NCBI GenBank assembly: GCA_042088875.1
Contig: JBELLF010000024.1
Coordinates: 1-15,442, forward strand
Direction: 5' to 3'
Origin: Marisimplicoccus framensis_A
GTDB taxonomy: Bacteria > Bacteroidota > Bacteroidia > Flavobacteriales > Flavobacteriaceae
DNA: 15,442 nt
In this document: positions 1 through 7,114 of the stretch, piece by piece
How the letters are laid out: every line of letters starts with the position of its first letter
Numbering within the stretch: the first letter of the stretch is position 1
Position numbers and translations under genes: made by a program
The notes under the pieces: model-generated
Database searches by the model: none
What the model was told of the DNA's origin: nothing
What the model saw: the letters and a program-made list of their open reading frames with translations, nothing else

Positions 1-9
1 AATTATTTA

Positions 10-17
10 TAAATTTG
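10..17 (+). promoter_or_regulatory. Bacteroidota-type -7 promoter element before prs
   Basis: The octamer TAAATTTG matches the Bacteroidota -7 consensus TAnnTTTG exactly. Only 12 bases separate it from the prs ATG at position 30. Transcription would therefore start about 5-10 bases before the start codon, giving a very short leader. The matching -33 element (TTTG or TTG) would lie upstream of the window and cannot be checked. The consensus is established for this phylum; its use here is inferred from sequence and position only. Confidence 0.5.
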
Positions 18-29
18 CACTCCAATTAA

Positions 30-968
30 ATGATAGTGGAAACGCCTGTAAAGATTTTTTCGTGTACCCAGAGCATGACTCTTTCAAAGCAAATTGCTAA
101 AGATTTTGGAAAAGATCTTGGTGTTGTTAGTTTTCAAAGATATAGTGATGGAGAATTCCAACCTTCTTTTGAAGAGTCAGTTAGAGGTTCAAGGGTATTT
201 ATAATTGGATCTACAAATCCTTCCACAGACAATTTAATGGAAATGCTTCTTATGCTTGATGCTGCCAGAAGAGCTTCTGCAAGACATATTACAGCAGTAA
301 TTCCTTATTTTGGTTGGGCAAGACAAGATAGAAAAGATAAGCCAAGAGTTCCAATAGGCGCAAAATTGGTTGCTAAATTATTAGAATCAGCAGGAGCTAC
401 AAGAATAATTACTATGGATCTTCATGCTGATCAAATTCAGGGATTCTTTGAGAAACCTGTTGATCATTTATATGCCTCATCAATATTTGTTCCATATTTA
501 AAATCTCTAAATATTGATAATTTAACTATTGCATCACCTGATATGGGGGGTTCTAAAAGAGCTTATGCATATTCAAAATTTTTAGATTCAGACGTAGTTA
601 TATGTTATAAGCAAAGATCAAAAGGTAATATTATATCTCGCATGGAGTTAATTGGAGATGTCACTGGTAAAAATGTTGTTTTAATTGACGATATGGTTGA
701 TACTGCTGGAACATTAACAAAGGCTGCAGATTTAATGATCGAAAAAGGTGCAAAGTCTGTAATAGCAGTATGCACACATGCATTGCTTTCCGGTGATGCG
801 TTTGAAAAAATTAAAAAATCTAAACTAAATAAATTAATAACAAGCGATTCAATTGAAATTAAGAAAGAATCTAATAAAGTTGAACACTTATCTTGCTCAA
901 AAATGTTTGCTGAGGCAATGTATAATGTTCATCATAACAAATCAATTGATAAGCTATTTATAAAATAA
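30..968 (+). CDS. prs: Ribose-phosphate pyrophosphokinase (PRPP synthetase)
   Basis: This 312-residue protein has the usual class I PRPP synthetase length. The enzyme moves pyrophosphate from ATP to ribose 5-phosphate, making cytosolic PRPP for purine, pyrimidine, NAD, His and Trp synthesis. Visible signatures are YFGWARQDRKDKPR at residues 93-106 (ATP-binding region), DLHADQIQGFF at 130-140 (catalytic/metal region), a flexible-loop KQRSK at 194-198 whose Lys194 and Arg196 match the catalytic pair of the family, and the PRPP loop VVLIDDMVDTAGTL at 216-229. No other methionine lies near the N-terminus, and the PVKIFS start is typical of Bacteroidota homologues. It heads the plus-strand cluster and is followed six bases later by rplY, a conserved pairing in this phylum. 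The gene is intact. The function is close to certain. Confidence 0.98.
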   Translation: MIVETPVKIFSCTQSMTLSKQIAKDFGKDLGVVSFQRYSDGEFQPSFEESVRGSRVFIIGSTNPSTDNLMEMLLMLDAARRASARHITAVIPYFGWARQDRKDKPRVPIGAKLVAKLLESAGATRIITMDLHADQIQGFFEKPVDHLYASSIFVPYLKSLNIDNLTIASPDMGGSKRAYAYSKFLDSDVVICYKQRSKGNIISRMELIGDVTGKNVVLIDDMVDTAGTLTKAADLMIEKGAKSVIAVCTHALLSGDAFEKIKKSKLNKLITSDSIEIKKESNKVEHLSCSKMFAEAMYNVHHNKSIDKLFIK

Positions 969-974
969 ATAAAA

Positions 975-1649
975 ATGAAATCAATAGAAATAAAAGGTAA
1001 GATCAGGGAAAATACTGGTAAAACAAGTACAATTTCTCTTAGAAAAGAAGACAATGTTCCATGTGTTTTGTATGGAGGTAGCGAAGTAATTCATTTTTCT
1101 ACATCTGAAATAGCCTTCAAGAATTTAGTTTACACAGCTGCTGCTCATACTGTTGTGTTAGATTTGGGTGATAAAAAAGTGAATACTATTCTTCAAGATA
1201 TCCAATTTCATCCAGTTAGTGATAAAATAATACATGCTGATTTTTACGAATTACATGATGACAAGCCTATTACAATGGAAATACCTGTAATTCTTAGTGG
1301 AACAGCCACTGGAGTATTGAATAGTGGTGGTGTTTTAAGAAAGAATAAAAGAAAACTTAAAGTAAAAGCTATTCCAGCTAAACTTCCTGATTCAATTGAC
1401 GTAGATATTTCCTCTCTTGAATTAGGGGATAAATACTATACTTCTCAAGTTGAGAGTGAAGATTTTGAATTACTTCATCCAGATAATACTGTTATTTGTC
1501 AAGTAAGAACATCAAGAGCGTCTATGTCATTACCAGAAGACACTGGAGACGCTGAGGGTGCAGAGGGAGCTGAGGGTGCAGAGGGCACAGAGTCTACTGA
1601 AGCTGCTGAAGCTAAGGAATCTAAAGATTCTGGTGCAGAAGCTTCTTAA
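975..1649 (+). CDS. rplY: 50S ribosomal protein L25, long Ctc/TL5 type
   Basis: This 224-residue protein is the two-domain L25 (general stress protein Ctc) form, which binds 5S rRNA in the large subunit. The N-terminal L25 domain (about residues 1-93) includes VLYG at 31-34 and the core stretch DIQFHPVSDKIIHADFYEL near residue 75. The C-terminal TL5 beta domain follows, with GVLNSGGVLRK at 113-123 and the IPAKLPDSIDVDIS stretch at 133-146. From about residue 188 the protein ends in a low-complexity, acidic Ala/Glu/Gly tail that is much more G-rich in DNA than its surroundings and is built partly from tandem codon blocks. Variable acidic tails are common in Bacteroidota L25. An A-rich TAAATAAAA precedes the ATG. 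It is probably cotranscribed with prs. Confidence 0.97.
   Translation: MKSIEIKGKIRENTGKTSTISLRKEDNVPCVLYGGSEVIHFSTSEIAFKNLVYTAAAHTVVLDLGDKKVNTILQDIQFHPVSDKIIHADFYELHDDKPITMEIPVILSGTATGVLNSGGVLRKNKRKLKVKAIPAKLPDSIDVDISSLELGDKYYTSQVESEDFELLHPDNTVICQVRTSRASMSLPEDTGDAEGAEGAEGAEGTESTEAAEAKESKDSGAEAS
1551..1585 (+). repeat. Short in-frame tandem repeat in the rplY tail
   Basis: The 18-base unit GCTGAGGGTGCAGAGGGA at 1551-1568 is followed directly by a second copy at 1569-1585 that matches its first 17 bases. Degenerate 9-base GAG-GGN-GCN sub-units encode alternating Glu-Gly-Ala triplets. The unit is a multiple of three, so gain or loss of copies would lengthen or shorten the acidic tail without breaking the frame. 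The block is strikingly GC-rich for this window. Confidence 0.8.
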
Positions 1650-1681
1650 GATGAGTCTTAATAGTGTTAATATTTTATTTA

Positions 1682-1708
1682 ATTAATCTTAAGTATATTA
1701 AGGTTAAT
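1682..1708 (+). promoter_or_regulatory. Hairpin in the rplY-pth intergenic gap
   Basis: Arms ATTAATCTTAA (1682-1692) and TTAAGGTTAAT (1698-1708) can form 11 consecutive pairs, with one G-U and one G-C pair, around a five-base GTATA loop. It sits in the only sizeable gap (67 bp) of the plus-strand cluster, eight bases before the proposed pth start. No U-tract follows (AATAATA does), so it is not a classical intrinsic terminator. It could be an mRNA processing or stability element or a weak translational control structure. I see no TAnnTTTG promoter in the gap. The stem is mostly A-U and so thermally weak. The structure is read directly; a role is inference. Confidence 0.4.
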
Positions 1709-1716
1709 AAATAATA

Positions 1717-2340
1717 ATGAATTTTCTTAAGAAAATCTTATCAATCTTAAATAATAATTCTGATATGAATAAATATCTTATTCTAGGTATTGGAAATATC
1801 GGTAGCGAATATGATGGAACTAGGCATAACATAGGCTTCGAAGTTGTTGATCAACTTTCTCAAAATCTAGATACCAAGTTTGAATCTGTAAAACTAGCTC
1901 AAAGGGCAGAAGGAAGTTTCAAAGGAAAAAAGATAATTATCATAAAACCAAACAATTATGTCAATAATTCAGGAAGATCATTATTGTATTGGCAAAAAAA
2001 AGAAAAAGTTTCACTTGAAAACATTCTGGTTGTTTGTGATGATTTAAATTTATTTTTTGGAAATATTAAAATAAAACCAAATGGCACGTCTGGAGGTCAT
2101 AATGGCTTAAAAGACATTGAAGATAATCTTGGAACTTCTAATTATGCTAGGTTAAGGGTTGGAATTTCAAATAACAATAAGATTCCCAAATCAGATTATG
2201 TTTTAGGAAAGTGGAGTAGCTATGAAATGTCCAATATAAATACTCTTACAATTAGCTCAATTGAGATTATTTTCTCATTTATTCAAACTGGTATTGAAGA
2301 GACAATGAATCTCTACAACAAGAAAAATTTTATTAAATGA
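1717..2340 (+). CDS. pth: Peptidyl-tRNA hydrolase
   Basis: This 207-residue cytosolic enzyme releases tRNA from peptidyl-tRNA that drops off ribosomes. Family residues are in place: Asn27 in GIGNIG, catalytic His37 in GTRHNIGF (His20 in E. coli), KPNNYVNNSG carrying the substrate-binding Asn, the Asp of CDDLNL, and GTSGGHNGLKDIE with the second key Asn. The conserved domain begins at about residue 18. A basic extension (MNFLKKILSILNN...) precedes it, similar in kind to extensions on other Bacteroidota Pth proteins. An alternative start is Met17 at 1765, directly before NKYLILGIGN; I prefer 1717 because AATAATA sits immediately before it. The TGA stop overlaps the ribF ATG as ATGA, indicating translational coupling. 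Confidence 0.96.
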   Translation: MNFLKKILSILNNNSDMNKYLILGIGNIGSEYDGTRHNIGFEVVDQLSQNLDTKFESVKLAQRAEGSFKGKKIIIIKPNNYVNNSGRSLLYWQKKEKVSLENILVVCDDLNLFFGNIKIKPNGTSGGHNGLKDIEDNLGTSNYARLRVGISNNNKIPKSDYVLGKWSSYEMSNINTLTISSIEIIFSFIQTGIEETMNLYNKKNFIK

Positions 2341-3263
2341 AAATTTTCAGAAGTATTGAAGATTATAATTTAAACCAAAGAACCATTCTAACAATTGGAA
2401 CATTTGATGGAGTTCATGAAGGTCATAAGAAAATCTTGAATAAGTTAATTTCTTCATCAAAAAAAAAGAATTTATCATCTGTTGTCCTTACATTTTTCCC
2501 TCACCCTAGGATTATTTTAAATAAGTATAATGAAGTCAAAATGATAGATACATTAGATGAAAAAATTAAAGCTTTTGAAAAGTTAGGGATTGAAAATCTT
2601 ATTATACATCCTTTTAATAAAAGTTTCTCATTATTATCTGCTGATCAATTTATTAAAGATTATTTAATTGAAAAATTAAAAATTAATCATATAATTATAG
2701 GGTATGATCATAGATTTGGTAAAGGGAGAGAGGCATCAGTAGATGATTTAAAAAAATATGGAGAAAGTTTTGATTTTATAGTTGAAGAAATTAAAGCACA
2801 TGAGGTTGAATCTATAGCTGTAAGTTCAACTAAAATTAGAGATTCAATTAATAGTGGTGAACTTGATAAATCAGCAAAATTTTTAGGTAGATTTTTTAAA
2901 TTAACTGGAAAAGTTGTCAAAGGTGATGGTTTGGGAAAACAAATTAATTATCCAACTGCAAATATTTATGTTGAAGAAAATTATAAGATTATTCCTAAAG
3001 ATGGTGTCTATTTTATAAAGACTTTAATTGATGATAATGAATTCCATGGAATGATGAATATTGGTCATAGACCTACAATAGGTCAAAATAAAAAATCAAT
3101 AGAAGTTCATTTATTTGATTTTGATAATGACATTTATAATAAAACTATTTCTGTTGATGTATTATCAAAAATAAGAGATGAGATAAAGTTTTCATCAATT
3201 GAAGCCTTAAAAGAGCAATTAAAAAAAGATGAAACTTATTGTATTCAGTTAATCAACAAATAA
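2337..3263 (+). CDS. ribF: Bifunctional riboflavin kinase / FMN adenylyltransferase
   Basis: This 308-residue protein has the standard bacterial RibF length and makes FMN and then FAD from riboflavin and ATP. The N-terminal adenylyltransferase module (about 1-180) shows TIGTFDGVHEGH at 19-30, with the HxGH nucleotidyltransferase motif at His27-His30, then GYDHRFGKGR at 122-131 and SSTKIR at 163-168 (the ISSTxIR motif). The C-terminal riboflavin kinase module (about 185-308) shows the PTAN motif at 206-209, DGVYF, the NIGHRPTIG stretch and IEVHLFDF with the likely catalytic Glu256. It overlaps pth by four bases (ATGA). A run of nine A residues (2459-2467) lies in the coding region and the frame stays open through it. 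Confidence 0.97.
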   Translation: MKIFRSIEDYNLNQRTILTIGTFDGVHEGHKKILNKLISSSKKKNLSSVVLTFFPHPRIILNKYNEVKMIDTLDEKIKAFEKLGIENLIIHPFNKSFSLLSADQFIKDYLIEKLKINHIIIGYDHRFGKGREASVDDLKKYGESFDFIVEEIKAHEVESIAVSSTKIRDSINSGELDKSAKFLGRFFKLTGKVVKGDGLGKQINYPTANIYVEENYKIIPKDGVYFIKTLIDDNEFHGMMNIGHRPTIGQNKKSIEVHLFDFDNDIYNKTISVDVLSKIRDEIKFSSIEALKEQLKKDETYCIQLINK

Positions 3264-3267
3264 ATTT

Positions 3268-3275
3268 TATCTTTG
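3268..3275 (+). promoter_or_regulatory. Candidate internal -7 promoter element before serS
   Basis: TATCTTTG in the 25 bp ribF-serS gap matches TAnnTTTG exactly and lies 13 bases before the serS ATG, almost the same distance as the element before prs (12 bases). No good TTTG/TTG sits 17-23 bases upstream; the nearest TTG (3239-3241) is about 26 bases away. Such octamers should occur by chance about once per kilobase per strand at this base composition, so position is the main support. Confidence 0.35.
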
Positions 3276-3288
3276 ATTTAAAATAATT

Positions 3289-4563
3289 ATGCTTTCAATT
3301 GATTACATCACAAACTCAAAAGATGACGCAATTATAGGCCTTAAAAAAAGAGGTTTCAAGAATCTAGATGTATTAGATAGCATAATAGAGCTCAATAATA
3401 ATCGAAAAAAAATACAGCAAGAACTTGATAATATTCTTTTTAAGTCTAATACAATTTCTAAAGACATAGCTGGAGCATTTAAATCAGGTAATAATGATAT
3501 TGACATTGATAGTCTCAAATCTGAGTCGTCAAATTTAAAATTAAAGTCAAAGAGTTTAGCAGAAGAATTAGATACAGTTAAAATTAAAATATTGGATCTA
3601 ATAACTACAGTACCTAATATTCCTGATTCAAAAGTACCTGATGGACTTTCTGAGGAAAATAATATTGAAGTATTTAGAAGCTCTAATTTTAAGGAGTCTG
3701 GATATGATCTAAAAAATCACTGGGATTTATCAAAAGAATATGACATTATTGATTTTGAATTAGGAAGTAAGATAACAGGATCAGGATTTCCAGTATTTAA
3801 AGGTAAAGGTGCCAAACTTCAAAGAGCATTAATTAACTTCTTTTTAGATAGAAATAGCTCTGCAGGATACAATGAGTTTCAAGTTCCTCACTTGGTAAAC
3901 TCAGACTCTGCTTATGCTACTGGCCAATTGCCTGATAAAGATGGTCAAATGTATCATGTTATCAATGATGACTTTTATTTAATTCCTACAGCAGAGGTTC
4001 CTTTAACAAACATATACAGAGATAAAATCTTAGCAGTTGACCAGGTCCCAGTTATGATGACTGGTTATACCCCATGTTTTAGAAGAGAAGCTGGAAGTTA
4101 TGGGTCTGATGTAAGAGGATTAAATAGATTACATCAATTTGATAAAGTAGAGATAGTAAGAATTGAACATCCTGACAAGTCTGATGATGCATTAATTAAA
4201 ATGAAAGAGCATATAAAAGAAATTCTAACAGAACTTAAACTTGATTTTAGAATTTTAAATTTATGTGCAGGTGATCTAGGTTTTACATCTTCCATAACGT
4301 ATGATTTTGAAGTTTTTTCAAAAGGTCAAGAAAAATGGTTGGAGATAAGCTCTGTTTCAAACTTTAAAACATATCAATCTAATCGTCTAAATCTCAAATT
4401 CAAAGATAAGGATGGCAAAAATTATTCATTACATACTCTTAATGGAAGTTCACTAGCACTTCCAAGAGTAATGGCAGGATTAATTGAGAATAATCAATCT
4501 GAAAATGGAATTAAAATTCCTGAGGCTTTATTACCATATACAGGATTTAACATAATAAACTAA
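3289..4563 (+). CDS. serS: Seryl-tRNA synthetase
   Basis: This 424-residue class II aminoacyl-tRNA synthetase charges tRNA-Ser (and tRNA-Sec where present) with serine in the cytosol. Residues 1 to about 110 form the helical coiled-coil arm that contacts the long variable arm of tRNA-Ser. The catalytic domain carries the TAE serine-binding motif at 234-236 (LIPTAEVPLT), motif 2 from Thr261 (TPCFRREAGSYGSDVRG) and motif 3 from Asn385 (NGSSLALPRVMAGLIEN). WLEISSVSNFKTYQSNR is also a family hallmark. It lies 25 bp after ribF and four bases before rsmA. The gap before it holds a possible promoter. The gene appears complete and normal. Confidence 0.98.
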   Translation: MLSIDYITNSKDDAIIGLKKRGFKNLDVLDSIIELNNNRKKIQQELDNILFKSNTISKDIAGAFKSGNNDIDIDSLKSESSNLKLKSKSLAEELDTVKIKILDLITTVPNIPDSKVPDGLSEENNIEVFRSSNFKESGYDLKNHWDLSKEYDIIDFELGSKITGSGFPVFKGKGAKLQRALINFFLDRNSSAGYNEFQVPHLVNSDSAYATGQLPDKDGQMYHVINDDFYLIPTAEVPLTNIYRDKILAVDQVPVMMTGYTPCFRREAGSYGSDVRGLNRLHQFDKVEIVRIEHPDKSDDALIKMKEHIKEILTELKLDFRILNLCAGDLGFTSSITYDFEVFSKGQEKWLEISSVSNFKTYQSNRLNLKFKDKDGKNYSLHTLNGSSLALPRVMAGLIENNQSENGIKIPEALLPYTGFNIIN

Positions 4564-4567
4564 TTCT

Positions 4568-5353
4568 ATGATTGAAAATGTTAGTCCAAAAAAATCCCTG
4601 GGTCAACATTTTCTTACTGATGAAAATATTTCAAAGAAGATTGTTACTTCTGTTAGCTTAAAAAAATTTGACGCTATAATTGAAATTGGACCTGGAAAAG
4701 GTTCATTAACAAAATACCTATTTGAGTTTAGCGATAAATTAATACTTGTTGAATATGATGCAGAGTCTGTAGAATTTATTAAAAGTTCATTTGAAAAATA
4801 CAATCCAAATATTATAAATCAAGATTTTTTAAAATTTAATTTAAGGGATGTACTTTTTAAAAAAAATAAAAATTTAATAATAGGTAATTTTCCATATAAT
4901 ATTTCAACTCAGATCATCTTTAAAGTCCTGGACAACTATTTATTAGTAGATGATTTAATAGGAATGTTTCAGAAAGAAGTAGCAGAAAGGATAATTAGTA
5001 AACCTAACTCAAAGCAATATGGAATAATTTCTGTAAAAACTCAACTATTATATAATGTTAAAATTTTGTTTGATGTTTCGCCTAATGTATTCTTTCCAAA
5101 ACCAAAAGTAAATTCCTCAGTTATTTCAATGAAAAGAAAAAAAAATATTAATATTAATTTTGATATAAAGCTATTTGATAGATTAGTAAAACTTAGTTTT
5201 CAGCAAAGAAGAAAGAAAATAAAAAACTCTTTAAAAAAACTTGATATAAAGGAAAGTATTTTAGAAGATAGTATCTTTGATTTAAGACCTGAGCAACTAT
5301 CTGTTAATGAATTTATTAGATTAACACAAAAAATCAATAATGAAGCAATTTAA
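4568..5353 (+). CDS. rsmA: 16S rRNA (adenine1518-N6/adenine1519-N6)-dimethyltransferase
   Basis: This 261-residue KsgA/RsmA protein uses SAM to dimethylate two adjacent adenosines in helix 45 of 16S rRNA late in 30S assembly. Signatures are KKSLGQHFLTDENI near residue 8, SAM-binding motif I IEIGPGKGSLT at 38-48, the VEYD acidic motif, GNFPYNIS at 106-113 (the GNLPYNIS catalytic motif with Phe in place of Leu, which I recall as common in Bacteroidota), QKEVAERI, and the Pro-rich FFPKPKVNSSVI segment. A nine-A run (5137-5145) encodes part of a basic KRKK patch without breaking the frame. The start is four bases after serS. The end overlaps mgtE by 14 bp in a different frame, suggesting coupled translation. 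Confidence 0.97.
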   Translation: MIENVSPKKSLGQHFLTDENISKKIVTSVSLKKFDAIIEIGPGKGSLTKYLFEFSDKLILVEYDAESVEFIKSSFEKYNPNIINQDFLKFNLRDVLFKKNKNLIIGNFPYNISTQIIFKVLDNYLLVDDLIGMFQKEVAERIISKPNSKQYGIISVKTQLLYNVKILFDVSPNVFFPKPKVNSSVISMKRKKNININFDIKLFDRLVKLSFQQRRKKIKNSLKKLDIKESILEDSIFDLRPEQLSVNEFIRLTQKINNEAI

Positions 5354-6698
5354 AATTAATGATGAGTTAATTAGAAAGATTAAAAAGCTTATCGAAGATA
5401 ATAGCAGAGATAAGCTTTTATCAAGCTTAAAAGATATTCATTACGCAGATCTAGCAGAAATTTTTGAATTATTAGAAACAACAGAAGTTATTTTTCTAGT
5501 TAAAATTTTTGATAAACAAAAGATTGCAGATGCGTTAGCAGAAATTGATGAAGACTTACTGGAAATAATTTTAGATAAATTATCTGCTAAAGAAATTGCT
5601 GAAAAAATTATTGAACTTGATACAGATGATGCAACAGATGTTATTTCGGAATTAACTGAGGAGAGACAGGAAAGAGTGTTTTCTCAAATTAAAGATTCTG
5701 AGTTAACAGATGACATTAAAGAGTTACTTAAATATGATGAGGATACAGCTGGTGGTTTGATGGCTAAAGAGCTAGTAAGTGTTAATGAGAATCTAAGTAT
5801 CTCCAAATGTCTTGATGAAATAAGAAAACAAGCAAAGAATGTAACTAGAGTTCATTCCATTTATGTTGTTGATTCAAAAAACAGATTAAAAGGAAGACTT
5901 TCACTTAAAGATGTTGTTACTGCTAAGTCTAGATCTAAAGTTAGGGATATTTATATTCCAAATGTTGACTATGTTACTGTTGATCAAGAAGGAGAAGATG
6001 TTGCAAAAATTATGTCTAAATATGATTTGGAAGCGATTCCTGTTACAAATAAAAGAAAAACATTACTTGGTAGAATTACAATTGATGATATTGTCGACTT
6101 GATTAAAGATGAAGCTGAAAAAGACTACCAATTAGCTGCTGGTATATCATCTGAAGTTGAAGTTAATGATTCAATTTTTCAATTAACTAAAGCCAGATTA
6201 CCATGGCTCTTCTTAGGACTTCTAGGTGGGCTTGGAAGTGTTTTTATTTTAAAAGATTTTGAGCAAATAATGAATCAGCCAGACCTAAGAAATCTATTTT
6301 TTTATACACCTTTGATTGCAGCTATGGCTGGTAATGTTGGTGTACAATCGTCTGCAATTATAGTTCAAGGTTTAGCAAATGATTTAGTAAAAGGCTCATT
6401 ATTAAATAGACTATTTAAGGAAATTGGACTTAGTTTAATTAATGGTTTTGTTCTTTCAGTTATTTTAATAATTTTTGGTCAAATAGTTAATCAAGATTTA
6501 TTAATGAGTCTTACTATAGCTGGGTCCATGATGGGAGTTATAATTATTGCATCACTAGTTGGAACTTTTGTTCCTATAATTCTTAATAAACAAGGAATTG
6601 ATCCAGCTATCGCTACAGGTCCTTTTATTACTACCGCTAATGATATTTTTGGAATTTTCTTATTCTTTTACATAGCAAAAATTTCTTTAGGATTTTAA
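5340..6698 (+). CDS. mgtE: MgtE-family magnesium transporter
   Basis: This 452-residue protein matches the usual MgtE length. It is an inner-membrane Mg2+ channel gated by cytoplasmic Mg2+ sensing. Domains in order are an acidic helical N domain (about 1-130), YDEDTAGGLM at 132-141, two CBS domains (about 141-200 and 201-255), a plug-type connecting helix, and five membrane segments beginning about residue 288. Conserved pore features include PLIAAMAGNVGVQSSAI in the second membrane segment and IDPAIATGPFITTANDIFG in the last, where Asp431 corresponds to the Mg2+-selectivity aspartate (Asp432 of the Thermus thermophilus protein). It begins inside the last codons of rsmA and is followed two bases later by arsC, so all three are probably cotranscribed. 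Placement next to ribosome biogenesis genes fits Mg2+ supply but proves nothing. Confidence 0.96.
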   Translation: MKQFKINDELIRKIKKLIEDNSRDKLLSSLKDIHYADLAEIFELLETTEVIFLVKIFDKQKIADALAEIDEDLLEIILDKLSAKEIAEKIIELDTDDATDVISELTEERQERVFSQIKDSELTDDIKELLKYDEDTAGGLMAKELVSVNENLSISKCLDEIRKQAKNVTRVHSIYVVDSKNRLKGRLSLKDVVTAKSRSKVRDIYIPNVDYVTVDQEGEDVAKIMSKYDLEAIPVTNKRKTLLGRITIDDIVDLIKDEAEKDYQLAAGISSEVEVNDSIFQLTKARLPWLFLGLLGGLGSVFILKDFEQIMNQPDLRNLFFYTPLIAAMAGNVGVQSSAIIVQGLANDLVKGSLLNRLFKEIGLSLINGFVLSVILIIFGQIVNQDLLMSLTIAGSMMGVIIIASLVGTFVPIILNKQGIDPAIATGPFITTANDIFGIFLFFYIAKISLGF

Positions 6699-6700
6699 TC

Positions 6701-7114
6701 ATGAAAATTCTTATACTTTGTACTGGTAATTCATGTAGAAGTCAAATTGCACATGGATATTTGAATCACTTAACGAATAACTCTGTATCTATATTCAGTG
6801 CAGGAATTGAGAAACATGGACTAAATTCAAATGCTGTTCGCTGTATGCTTGAAGATAAAATTGATATATCTCATCATACTTCAAATTTAGTAGACGAATA
6901 CTTAGAAATTAAATTTGATTTTATCATAACTGTATGTGATAACGCTAATGAGACATGTCCAGTTTTTCCAGGTAAATCTTTAGTTAAAATACATCAAAAC
7001 TTTATAGACCCTACGAAAATTAAAAACGGTGAATATGGGGACCATTTTATAAAAACAAGAAATGAAATAAAGAAATTTATTCAGGACTTTATAGAGAATT
7101 ATCTAGATAAATAA
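6701..7114 (+). CDS. arsC: ArsC-type thioredoxin-coupled arsenate reductase / LMW phosphatase fold
   Basis: This 137-residue protein has the low-molecular-weight tyrosine phosphatase fold. The P-loop CTGNSCRSQ holds the CX5R site (Cys7, Arg13). A second pair, Cys79 and Cys86 in VCDNANETCPVFPG, has the seven-residue spacing of the redox relay in plasmid pI258-type ArsC (Cys10, Cys82, Cys89 there, so all are offset by three). The acid/base Asp is probably Asp103 in NFIDP. These features support arsenate reduction with thioredoxin rather than plain phosphatase activity, but the substrate is not proven. No arsR, acr3 or arsB gene accompanies it in the window; it ends a housekeeping cluster. Its 3' end overlaps the convergent acetyltransferase gene by 16 bp. 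Confidence 0.85.
   Translation: MKILILCTGNSCRSQIAHGYLNHLTNNSVSIFSAGIEKHGLNSNAVRCMLEDKIDISHHTSNLVDEYLEIKFDFIITVCDNANETCPVFPGKSLVKIHQNFIDPTKIKNGEYGDHFIKTRNEIKKFIQDFIENYLDK

Noticed and set aside
4883..4906. GNFPYNIS in RsmA instead of GNLPYNIS
   Set aside because: The Leu-to-Phe change is conservative and, as I recall, usual in Bacteroidota RsmA. It does not suggest lost activity.
6701..7114. Reading the ArsC-like gene as a plain low-molecular-weight tyrosine phosphatase
   Set aside because: The extra Cys79/Cys86 pair with exact ArsC spacing favours the thioredoxin-coupled arsenate reductase group, though substrate remains unproven.
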